A stretch of DNA of 64,000 nucleotides from Duganella dendranthematis (lineage in GTDB: Bacteria > Pseudomonadota > Gammaproteobacteria > Burkholderiales > Burkholderiaceae_D). The position numbers and the translations under genes are program-made. The stretch covers positions 1,736,001 through 1,800,000 of the forward strand of contig NZ_CP051684.1 in the NCBI RefSeq assembly GCF_012849375.1. The letters are read 5' to 3'. The notes under the pieces were generated by a model that was not told the origin of the DNA, ran no database searches, and saw nothing but the letters and a program-made list of their open reading frames with translations. Positions within the stretch are counted from its first letter, which is position 1. Each line of letters begins with the position of its first letter. Positions 56,659 to 64,000 of this stretch are shown piece after piece.

Positions 56659-57480
56659 ATGACCAATACCACCACTCAGAAACCTTTCAAACGCATCCTT
56701 CTGACCGGCGCCGGCGGCGGCCTGGGAACCGTGCTGCGCGAACGCGCCAAAGCGTGGGCGGATGTCGTCCGCCTGAACGACGTCAAGGATCTCGGCCCCG
56801 CACGCGACGGCGAGGAAATCGTTATCGGCGACCTGGCCGACCGAGACAAGGTCATGGCCATGATGGAAGGCGTGGACGCCGTGCTGCACTTTGGCGGCAT
56901 TTCGGTTGAAGACAAGTTTGAGCCGATCATGAACGCCAACATCCTCGGCCTGCACCATCTGTACGAAGCGATTCACAAGTGCGGCGTCAAGCGCGTGATC
57001 TACGCCAGCTCCAGCCACGTGGTGGGCTTCTACAAGACCACCGATCTGGTGGACGCCAGCATGCCGCTGCGTCCCGATGGTTTTTACGGCGTCTCCAAGG
57101 CGTTCGGCGAAGCCCTGTCGCGCTACTACTACGACCGCTTCGGCACCGAGACCGTATGCCTGCGCATCGGCTCCTCGTTCCCGGAGCCGAAGAACCCGCG
57201 CATGATGGTCACCTACCTGGCCTACGACGACCTGGTGGAGCTGATCCGCTGCTCGCTGTTCACGCCGCGCGTCGGCCACACCATCACCTTCGGCACCTCG
57301 GACAACCCGGTCAAGTGGTGGGACAACAAGCACGCCTCGCACCTGGGCTACGTGCCGCAGCATAGCGCCAAGGACTACGCCGGCAATTTCCCCGATAGCG
57401 CCGACTATCCAGAATCGGGCGACGCGCCGACCATCTACCAGGGCGGCCCGTTCGTCGTAGCAGGACCGATGTACAAATAA
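56659..57480 (+). CDS. udh: Uronate dehydrogenase
   Basis: A 273-residue extended SDR: LLTGAGGGLGTVLRERA binds NAD, Ser in IYASSSHVVGFY, and Y143-x3-K147 (YGVSKAFGE). The sequence closely fits uronate dehydrogenases, which oxidise D-galacturonate or D-glucuronate to the aldarolactone (oxidative uronate pathway). It is divergent from the glycan-hydrolase operon and is followed after 21 nt by the GH105 gene. No clear ribosome site precedes ATG 56659. Confidence 0.9.
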   Translation: MTNTTTQKPFKRILLTGAGGGLGTVLRERAKAWADVVRLNDVKDLGPARDGEEIVIGDLADRDKVMAMMEGVDAVLHFGGISVEDKFEPIMNANILGLHHLYEAIHKCGVKRVIYASSSHVVGFYKTTDLVDASMPLRPDGFYGVSKAFGEALSRYYYDRFGTETVCLRIGSSFPEPKNPRMMVTYLAYDDLVELIRCSLFTPRVGHTITFGTSDNPVKWWDNKHASHLGYVPQHSAKDYAGNFPDSADYPESGDAPTIYQGGPFVVAGPMYK

Positions 57481-57501
57481 AATAAAACACAAAGGAGACA
57501 C

Positions 57502-59694
57502 ATGACATCACCGCATCTTCGCATAGCAGTACTGGCCGCCGTGGCGGCCATGTGCCACGCCGTTCCCGCCATCGCCGCCGATACCCCTGCCGTGCAGGCG
57601 GCCGCGCCATCGGCCGCCATCAATCCGAAAGCCGTGCTGTCCACCATGGAGCGCGTGGCCGACTGGCAGCTGGCCAATCCTAGCAAGCACCGTCCGGACG
57701 ACTGGACCCAGGCAGTCGGCTACAACGGCATCATGGCGCTGGCGAATATCTCCGGCAGCAGCAAATACCGCGATGCGATGATCGCCATGGGCGAGAAGAA
57801 CAACTGGAATCTCGGTCCCAATCACTACCACGCGGATGACCACATTGTCGGCCAGACCTACGCCGAGCTGTATCTGCAAACGCACGACCCGAAAATGATC
57901 GCGCCGATGCGCGCCAGCTTTGACGACATCCTGGCCAACCGCCGCAGCGGCACGCTGGAGTTCACCGTCAAGGGTAACCAGGACCGCTGGTCGTGGTGCG
58001 ACGCGCTGTACATGGCGTCGCCGGCCTGGCTGCGTCTGTGGGCCATCACCGGCGACCGGCGCTATATCGACTTCGCCATCAGCGAATGGTGGGTGACCTC
58101 CGACTACCTGTACGACAAGGAAGAACACCTGTACTTCCGCGACTCCAACTACTTCGACAAGCGCGAAGCCAATGGCAAGAAGGTCTACTGGGGACGCGGC
58201 AACGGCTGGGTGATGGGTGGCCTGGTGCGCATGCTGCAATACCTGCCGGAGAATCATCCCGAGCGTCCGCGCTTCGTCCAGCAGTACAAGGACATGGCCG
58301 CCAAGCTGCTCACACTGCAGCAGCCAGATGGCCTGTGGCGCGCGAGCCTGCTCGATCCCGACACCTACCCGATGAAGGAGTCGAGCGGTTCGGCGCTGTA
58401 TGCGTATGCGTTTGCGTGGGGCGTCAACCAGGGACTGCTGGATGCGAAAGCGTACAAGCCTGCAGTGCAGAAGGCGTGGACCGCGCTGGTGGCCAACGTG
58501 CAGCCGGACGGCAAACTGACGCACGTGCAGCCGATTGGACTGGCGCCGAAAGTCTTCGATGACAATCTGACCGAGGTGTATGGCGTCGGCGGTTTCCTGC
58601 TGGCCGGCAGCGAGGTCTATCGCATGGCGGTGCTGGAGAAAACGAAACCGCAAACCGTCAGCGTCGCCAATCCGACCAGCGGCGTGCGCGGCGACGAACT
58701 GGCCGAAGCGACCATCGGCAAGGGCATCCGCAAGCCGGTGGTGATGGATGGCGCCACCTCGGCCATCGTCAATTCCCAGGTGATTGGCAAGCAGATCATC
58801 TTCCCGGTCAACCTGGCTGCGGGCGAAACGCGCCGCTACCTGGTGCTGCCGGCAGAACGCCTGGCCGCCGTGCCGCCGGCCGACGTCAAGACCCATGCGC
58901 GCTTCGTGCCGGAACGGCTGGACGATTTCGCCTGGGAGAGCGACCGCACCGCGCACCGCGTGTACGGCCCGGCCATCATCAACGATCCGAAAGAACACCT
59001 GATCAGCAGCGGCGTGGACGTGTGGGTCAAGAAGGTGCGCACGCCGGTGGTCGACAAATGGTACAAGCGTGGCGAGTATCACCACGACATCGGCGAAGGC
59101 CTGGATTTCTACGATGTAGGCCAGAGCCGCGGCTGCGGCGGCACCACCATCCTCGCTGACGGCAAGCTGCATAACTCGTCCAACTTCAAGACGTGGAAGG
59201 TGCTGGCCGATGGCCCGCTGCGCGCCATCTTCGAACTGGCTTACGGCGACTGGGATGCGGGCAACGGCCGCGTGGTCTCCGAAGTGAAACGCTACTCGAT
59301 CGACGCCGGCTCCAACATGACGCGCGTTGAAACCCGCTTCAAGGCCAGCGGCAAAGGGCCGCTGACCGTTGGCGTGGGCATCGTCCAACGCGACGGCGAT
59401 GGCCACTACGTCAACGGCGCGTCAGACAATTGGGCCGCCTACTGGCAGCCGCCGCACGGCGACGATGGCAGCATCGGCTGCGGCGTGGTGCTGCCAGCCG
59501 GCACCAGCGGCTACCAATTAATCGACAAGCAGCAGTTCGCGCTGGGCACGGCGCAACCGGGCCAGCCCTTCGTCTACTACTTCGGCGCCGGCTGGAGCAA
59601 GAGCGGCGACTTTGCCGACGCCGCTGCCTGGGACGCCTATGTCCGCAACTACGCACAAAAGCTGAAAGCACCGCTCAAAGTCAGTACGCAGTAA
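57502..59694 (+). CDS. GH105 unsaturated uronyl hydrolase fused to DUF4861
   Basis: A 730-residue secreted protein. Signal peptide ends near residue 26 (VPAIAA). The N-terminal alpha/alpha barrel (about 40-380) is GH105/GH88-like, with catalytic D167 (SWCDALYMASPA), YWGRGNGWVMGG and PMKESSGSALYAYA. The second half (about 390-730) is a DUF4861 domain. GH105/GH88 enzymes hydrate the 4,5-double bond of terminal unsaturated uronates left by lyases, releasing 5-keto-4-deoxyuronate. It implies that a polysaccharide lyase acts upstream. It starts 21 nt after udh and is closed by a terminator. Confidence 0.88.
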   Translation: MTSPHLRIAVLAAVAAMCHAVPAIAADTPAVQAAAPSAAINPKAVLSTMERVADWQLANPSKHRPDDWTQAVGYNGIMALANISGSSKYRDAMIAMGEKNNWNLGPNHYHADDHIVGQTYAELYLQTHDPKMIAPMRASFDDILANRRSGTLEFTVKGNQDRWSWCDALYMASPAWLRLWAITGDRRYIDFAISEWWVTSDYLYDKEEHLYFRDSNYFDKREANGKKVYWGRGNGWVMGGLVRMLQYLPENHPERPRFVQQYKDMAAKLLTLQQPDGLWRASLLDPDTYPMKESSGSALYAYAFAWGVNQGLLDAKAYKPAVQKAWTALVANVQPDGKLTHVQPIGLAPKVFDDNLTEVYGVGGFLLAGSEVYRMAVLEKTKPQTVSVANPTSGVRGDELAEATIGKGIRKPVVMDGATSAIVNSQVIGKQIIFPVNLAAGETRRYLVLPAERLAAVPPADVKTHARFVPERLDDFAWESDRTAHRVYGPAIINDPKEHLISSGVDVWVKKVRTPVVDKWYKRGEYHHDIGEGLDFYDVGQSRGCGGTTILADGKLHNSSNFKTWKVLADGPLRAIFELAYGDWDAGNGRVVSEVKRYSIDAGSNMTRVETRFKASGKGPLTVGVGIVQRDGDGHYVNGASDNWAAYWQPPHGDDGSIGCGVVLPAGTSGYQLIDKQQFALGTAQPGQPFVYYFGAGWSKSGDFADAAAWDAYVRNYAQKLKAPLKVSTQ

Positions 59695-59698
59695 CGCC

Positions 59699-59734
59699 CC
59701 GCCGGCCGTTCAAAATACGCCGGCGGATTTTTTT
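59699..59734 (+). terminator. Terminator after the GH105 gene
   Basis: CCGCCGGC (59699-59706) and GCCGGCGG (59719-59726) pair perfectly, followed by a T-run (59728-59734). It begins 4 nt after the GH105 stop and ends the udh-GH105 operon. Confidence 0.92.
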
Positions 59735-59743
59735 CATCCAAAG

Positions 59744-59757
59744 TGGAAACGGTACCA
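59744..59757. promoter_or_regulatory. LacI/cre-type operator candidate before the TonB receptor gene
   Basis: TGGAAACGGTACCA fits the LacI-family pattern TGNAANCGNTNNCA exactly and lies 46 nt before the receptor start codon, just after the terminator. Its core differs from AAACGTTT, so it may answer to another regulator. Confidence 0.6.
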
Positions 59758-59803
59758 CAACCTAGTTTCAGTACCAAAATCAAAAAATACAGGAGATACC
59801 ACA

Positions 59804-62203
59804 ATGCAATCGAAACAACCCAAACTGCGGCTCATCACGGCCGCTGTGTCCCTCGCGCTGCTGGCCGGCGGCGCGGCCGCGCAACAAGCAGCCCAGTCAC
59901 CCGACAATGGCAAGCTGGAATCGGTGATCGTCACCGCCAACAAGCGCGCACAGAACTTGCAAGACGTCCCCGCCTCGATCACCGTGCTCAACGACGCCGT
60001 GCTGCAACGCGCCAACGTGCGCGACCTGGAAGACATCCCCTCGCTGTCGCCAGCGCTGACGCTGTCCTACGGCACCCAGCCGGGCAACTTCAGCATCAAT
60101 ATGCGCGGCATCGGCACCTTCTCGCTGGGCATCGGCGTCGAGGCGGACGTGGCCGTGATCGTCGACGACGTACCGCTCGGCATGCAGGCCGGCGCCTTCA
60201 AGGACCTGGCCGACGTCGGCCGCATCGAAGTGCTGAAAGGCCCGCAGAGCACGCTGTTCGGCAAGAGCTCGATTGCCGGCGCGATCAACATCACCACCAA
60301 GCCGCTGGGCGGCCCGTGGAAAACCACCGCCACCACCTACGTCACCAACGACGATGAATGGCGCGTCGGCGTCAGCACCGGCGGCGCCGTGTCCGACACG
60401 CTGCGCCTGCGCGTGGCCGCCAGCAAAACCAATTTCGATGGCACGCTCAACAACCTGACCACCGGCAAAAAACTCAACGGCAGCAAGGGCGACAACATCA
60501 GCGGCAAGCTGGAATGGCAACCGCTCGACCAGCTGACCCTGACGCTGACGCCGCACTACAACCGCACCGAAAAATTCTGCTGCTCGACCGCCTTCACGTC
60601 GATGTCGCCGGGCGCGCTGTACCGCAATGCGCCGCAGCTGCCGCCGTCGGTGGTGCTGTCGGGTATCACCATCAGCCCGGACAACCGCGACGTGCGCAAC
60701 GATTATCCGACCGGCGGCAAGTTCCACGACGCCGGCACCGGCGTCAAGCTGGACTGGGCGTTCGACGACAACGGCCCGCTGGCCGGCCACACGCTGAGCT
60801 CGATCTCGTCCTACGGCAAATACCACATGGACGACTACCAGGACAACGACAACACCGATGTCGACATCCTGCCGTTCCTGTTGTTACCGAACGGCCAGCC
60901 GACCGGCATGCACGGCGGCCTGTACCAGTACGGCTCGTTCGACGTCACCTCGACCACCCAGGAATTCCGCCTGACGTCGCCAGACAAGGGTGCGCTGCGC
61001 TACGTCGGCGGCCTGTGGTACGGCAAGAACGACCTGACGCGCGAGCTGACCAAGGCGCCGCTGATCCAGGCCTACGGCACCGCCTACGGCGCCGATGCGT
61101 GGAACGTCAGTAAGGCCATCTACGGCCAGGGCTCGTGGGACTTCCGCCCGGACACCAGCCTGATCGTCGGCGCCCGCTACAACGACGAAGACACCGGCTA
61201 CAACTTCCGCCGCTACACGGTGCCGCCGCAGGTCAAGGCCACCACCGAGTTCTACACCAAGTCCGACACCGACAAGAGCAGCACCTACAAGCTGGGCCTG
61301 GAACACCGGTTGAACAAGGACAGCATGCTGTACGCCATGGCCTCGACCGGCCACAAGGGCAAGGCCTACGACCTGACCTCCGGCTTCACGGCCGCTACCG
61401 CCGCCTTGCCTGCGGTCGCGCCGGAAACCGCCAAGAGCTACGAGCTGGGCTGGAAGCAAAGCCTGTGGGACAACCGCGCGATGTTCAGCGTGGCGCTGTT
61501 CCGCACCAACTTCAAGCACTTCCAGCAATCGTCCAGCTTCTTTGACGACGACGGCACCTTCCGCACCGGCCTGAACAGCATTGGCGGCCTGCGCACGCAA
61601 GGGCTGGAAGTGGAAGGCAACGTCCGCGTGACGCGCGAACTGCAACTGAACGGCAGCTTTGCCTACACCGAAGCCACCATCCAGTCGTTTGAAAACGGTC
61701 CGTGCTACAACGTCATCAACGCTGCCGGCACCGCCGGCGTGCCGGGACCGGGCTGCGCGCAGAATCCCAAGTTCAACAACACCTTCGTGCAAAACCTGGC
61801 CGGCAAGACCTTGCCGAACGCGCCCAAGGTCAAGGTCAACCTCGGCGGCCAGTACGACCTGATGCTGCCGTCGTACAGCTTCAACGGTTTTGTGTCCGGC
61901 TCCACGCGCTACCAGAGCCGCACGCAATTCTCGCTGAACCAGGACCCGGGCACCATCCAGGGCGCCTACAGCATCACCAACCTGAGTTTTGGCGTCAAGG
62001 ACAAGCAGGACCGCTACAAGGTCACCTTGCTGGTCAACAACCTGTTCGACAAGCGCTACGCGACCGGCCTCAACAACGCCATCGCCAACGGCACCTGGAG
62101 CCCGAAAGCGCCGAACACGCCGGTGGCGGTCAACACCACCGAATGGATGCCGCCGCGCGACTTCCAACGCTACTTCGGCGCCCGCCTCGACGTGACCTTC
62201 TAA
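59804..62203 (+). CDS. TonB-dependent outer-membrane receptor
   Basis: A 799-residue receptor. Signal peptide ends near AAAQQA, a TonB-box-like LESVIVTANKR is at about 37-47, the plug spans about 50-165 (SINMRGIGTF, DVPLGMQAGAF, RIEVLKGPQSTLFGKSSIAGAINITTKPL) and a large beta-barrel ends in Phe (GARLDVTF). There is no N-terminal signalling extension. Its neighbours suggest uptake of uronate-containing oligosaccharides, not iron. It has its own promoter region, with a LacI-type site, and a terminator. Confidence 0.9.
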   Translation: MQSKQPKLRLITAAVSLALLAGGAAAQQAAQSPDNGKLESVIVTANKRAQNLQDVPASITVLNDAVLQRANVRDLEDIPSLSPALTLSYGTQPGNFSINMRGIGTFSLGIGVEADVAVIVDDVPLGMQAGAFKDLADVGRIEVLKGPQSTLFGKSSIAGAINITTKPLGGPWKTTATTYVTNDDEWRVGVSTGGAVSDTLRLRVAASKTNFDGTLNNLTTGKKLNGSKGDNISGKLEWQPLDQLTLTLTPHYNRTEKFCCSTAFTSMSPGALYRNAPQLPPSVVLSGITISPDNRDVRNDYPTGGKFHDAGTGVKLDWAFDDNGPLAGHTLSSISSYGKYHMDDYQDNDNTDVDILPFLLLPNGQPTGMHGGLYQYGSFDVTSTTQEFRLTSPDKGALRYVGGLWYGKNDLTRELTKAPLIQAYGTAYGADAWNVSKAIYGQGSWDFRPDTSLIVGARYNDEDTGYNFRRYTVPPQVKATTEFYTKSDTDKSSTYKLGLEHRLNKDSMLYAMASTGHKGKAYDLTSGFTAATAALPAVAPETAKSYELGWKQSLWDNRAMFSVALFRTNFKHFQQSSSFFDDDGTFRTGLNSIGGLRTQGLEVEGNVRVTRELQLNGSFAYTEATIQSFENGPCYNVINAAGTAGVPGPGCAQNPKFNNTFVQNLAGKTLPNAPKVKVNLGGQYDLMLPSYSFNGFVSGSTRYQSRTQFSLNQDPGTIQGAYSITNLSFGVKDKQDRYKVTLLVNNLFDKRYATGLNNAIANGTWSPKAPNTPVAVNTTEWMPPRDFQRYFGARLDVTF

Positions 62204-62242
62204 ACATCTCCCTCGCGACGCCGTTGTATTTGTCGCAATTTC

Positions 62243-62274
62243 GCCCTCGCAGCTTGCTGCGGGGGCTTTTTTTT
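62243..62274 (+). terminator. Terminator after the TonB receptor gene
   Basis: GCCCTCGCAG (62243-62252) and CTGCGGGGGC (62257-62266) pair with one G-U, closing a CTTG loop, followed by eight T (62267-62274). It lies 39 nt after the receptor stop. Confidence 0.92.
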
Positions 62275-62409
62275 CATTCAGCCTTAACAGAGGCTCGATT
62301 ACGCTTGAGTCACATTGGCAAAATTGCGTGTCCGGCATGGTAAGCTTCGACCCCGGCGCCCTGCTGGCCGTTCCTTTTTCTCAATCCTCCACGTGTAAAT
62401 ACTTAATTC

Positions 62410-63246
62410 ATGGATATCGTACTCGCGCTGAAAGCCCTCATCATGGGCCTGGTAGAAGGTTTTACGGAATTCTTGCCGATTTCCTCTACTGGTCACCTGA
62501 TCCTGACTGAGCACCTGCTGGGTTTCCACGGCATGGAAGAGAAAATGAAAGTGTTCGAGATCGTCATCCAGGCCGGCGCCATGCTGGCCGTGATCTGGGA
62601 GTTCCGCGCCCGCATCATCGCCGTGCTGACCGGTCTCGGCGATCCAAAACAACAACGCTTCGCCACCAATGTGCTGATCGCCTTCATCCCGGCCGCCGTG
62701 CTGGGCGTGCTGTTCGACAAGGCCATCAAGCAGGTGCTGTTCGCGCCGGTGCCGGTGGCGCTGGCCTTCATCATCGGCGGCTTCGTCATCCTGTGGGTGG
62801 AAAAACGCGCCAAGGACAAGCCGACCTCGGCTCGCATCACCTCGGTCGACGATATCAAGCCGCTGGACGCGCTGAAAATCGGCATCGCCCAGGCGTTTGC
62901 GCTGATTCCCGGCACCAGCCGCTCCGGCGCCACCATCATGGGCAGCATGATCTTCGGCCTGTCGCGCCAGGTCGCCACCGAATTTTCGTTCTTCCTGGCA
63001 ATTCCGACCCTGATGGGCGCCACCATCTACTCGCTGTACAAGGAACGCGCGCTGCTGTCGGCCGCCGACCTGCCGCTGTTTACCATCGGCACCGTGTCGG
63101 CGTTTATCTCGGCCTTCCTGTGCGTGCGCTGGCTGCTGCGCTATATCAGCTCGCATACCTTTACGGTTTTTGCGTGGTATCGCATCGCTTTTGGCCTGCT
63201 GGTGCTCGTGACCGCGTATACTGGCGCCATCGTCTGGGCCGAATAA
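62410..63246 (+). CDS. uppP: Undecaprenyl-diphosphatase
   Basis: A 278-residue polytopic membrane phosphatase recycling undecaprenyl pyrophosphate for cell-wall synthesis (bacitracin resistance). The active-site segments are [20 protein letters not shown] (E17, E21 region) and [14 protein letters not shown]. Length and helix pattern are typical. ATG 62410 has a poor ribosome site. It lies 28 nt upstream of recQ on the same strand. Confidence 0.96.
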   Translation: MDIVLALKALIMGLVEGFTEFLPISSTGHLILTEHLLGFHGMEEKMKVFEIVIQAGAMLAVIWEFRARIIAVLTGLGDPKQQRFATNVLIAFIPAAVLGVLFDKAIKQVLFAPVPVALAFIIGGFVILWVEKRAKDKPTSARITSVDDIKPLDALKIGIAQAFALIPGTSRSGATIMGSMIFGLSRQVATEFSFFLAIPTLMGATIYSLYKERALLSAADLPLFTIGTVSAFISAFLCVRWLLRYISSHTFTVFAWYRIAFGLLVLVTAYTGAIVWAE

Positions 63247-63274
63247 CACTTTTCCGTAAAGCAGTCGCAGTAAC

Positions 63275-64000
63275 ATGATTCATCAGGACAACAACGAACG
63301 CGCGCTCCATTTGCTGCAAACTGTGTTTGGCTATCCGGCCTTCCGCGGACAGCAGGGGGAGATTGTCGGCCATGTGGCCGGCGGCGGCGACGCGCTGGTC
63401 CTGATGCCCACCGGCGGCGGCAAGTCGCTGTGTTATCAGATTCCTGCGCTGCTGCGCGACGGCGTCGGCGTGGTGGTGTCGCCGCTGATCGCGCTGATGC
63501 AGGACCAGGTCGACGCGCTGGAGGAAGTCGGCGTGCGTGCGGCCTTCCTCAATTCCACGCAAACCTACGAAGAGGCCAGCCGCATCGAGCGCCTGGTGCG
63601 CACCGGCGAGATCGATCTGGTCTACGTCGCGCCCGAGCGGCTGATGACGGAACGCTGTCTGAACCTGTTCCAGAACTCGAACATCGCGCTGTTTGCGATT
63701 GACGAGGCGCACTGCGTCTCGCAATGGGGCCACGATTTCCGGCCCGAGTACATCAAGCTGTCGATCCTGCACGAGCAGTTCCCCAACGTGCCGCGCATCG
63801 CGCTGACCGCCACCGCCGATCCGCAGACCCGCGCCGAAATCGTCCACCGCCTGCAACTGGAGGACGCGGCGCAATTCGTCTCCTCCTTCGACCGCCCCAA
63901 CATCCGCTATTCGATCGTGGAAAAGGGCAATGGCCGCAAGCAGCTGCTGGACTTCATCACCGCCGAACATGGCGGCGACTGCGGCATCGTCTACTGCCTG
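63275..64000 (+). CDS. recQ: ATP-dependent DNA helicase RecQ (partial, runs off window)
   Basis: The first 242 codons of a RecQ helicase. Family features are FGYPAFRGQQGEIV, Walker A MPTGGGKSLCYQIPAL (PTGGGKS at 45-51), DEAH box FAIDEAHCVSQWGHDFRPEY, ALTATADPQTRAEI and FDRPNIRYSI. It unwinds DNA in recombination repair. The helicase C, RQC and HRDC parts lie beyond the window, so integrity is not known. It starts 28 nt after uppP. Confidence 0.94.
   Translation, partial: MIHQDNNERALHLLQTVFGYPAFRGQQGEIVGHVAGGGDALVLMPTGGGKSLCYQIPALLRDGVGVVVSPLIALMQDQVDALEEVGVRAAFLNSTQTYEEASRIERLVRTGEIDLVYVAPERLMTERCLNLFQNSNIALFAIDEAHCVSQWGHDFRPEYIKLSILHEQFPNVPRIALTATADPQTRAEIVHRLQLEDAAQFVSSFDRPNIRYSIVEKGNGRKQLLDFITAEHGGDCGIVYCL

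Noticed and set aside
57508..59406. Open frame of about 630 codons opposite GH105-DUF4861
   Set aside because: Same reasoning: the plus-strand gene is clearly coding and the antisense product resembles nothing.

Overview
The window is high-GC DNA (mostly C or G at third codon positions) from a betaproteobacterium of the Burkholderiales, most likely Oxalobacteraceae (Massilia/Duganella-like). This rests on the protein types and gene order (grpE-dnaK-dnaJ, hemH, recN and nadK close together; pcm-rhodanese-tolC) and on short CCCGCG-type hairpin repeats. No tRNA, rRNA, CRISPR array, prophage or insertion sequence was recognised. No gene-free stretch exceeds 300 bases.

Layout. 1-3.7 kb: nitrate ABC transporter operon (nrtA, nrtB and an ATPase cut by the window edge) on the minus strand, preceded by nasT. 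The nrtA leader holds a consensus sigma-54 promoter, two ANTAR-type hexaloop hairpins and a strong intrinsic terminator, so nitrate uptake appears to be under nitrogen control plus NasT antitermination. 3.7-7.3 kb: a taurine/sulfonate-type ABC importer with a TauD-family dioxygenase. 7.4-9 kb: an MpaB-family oxygenase and a beta carbonic anhydrase. 9-13 kb: dnaJ-dnaK-grpE with two sigma-32 promoters. 13-18.6 kb: hemH, a tandem pair of coiled-coil membrane proteins, recN, nadK and a DUF3667 protein. 18.7-25.8 kb: a sorbosone dehydrogenase-like protein, gloA, two SDRs, tolC, rhodanese, pcm and a TetR regulator. 25.9-50 kb: accessory metabolism and signalling, with LysR regulators beside SDR or aldo/keto reductase operons, a hybrid histidine kinase, a chemoreceptor, a GGDEF/EAL protein, GH97, an ABC-F protein, an M14-like peptidase, pirin and GNAT. 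50-62.2 kb: a uronate-glycan utilisation locus of two divergent operons (unassigned secreted enzyme, tautomerase, GH2, GH3; and uronate dehydrogenase, GH105-DUF4861, TonB receptor), with LacI-type palindromes in the control regions. 62.4-64 kb: uppP and the start of recQ.

Several genes are broken. nrtA, a carboxymuconolactone decarboxylase-like gene and a LysR gene each carry an apparent one-base loss where a run of five G would restore the frame. The 5' end of the hybrid kinase shows the same pattern with C. An SRPBCC gene carries an in-frame TAG. The shared pattern could be sequencing undercall or true decay. Many convergent neighbours abut or share stop codons, leaving no room for terminators.
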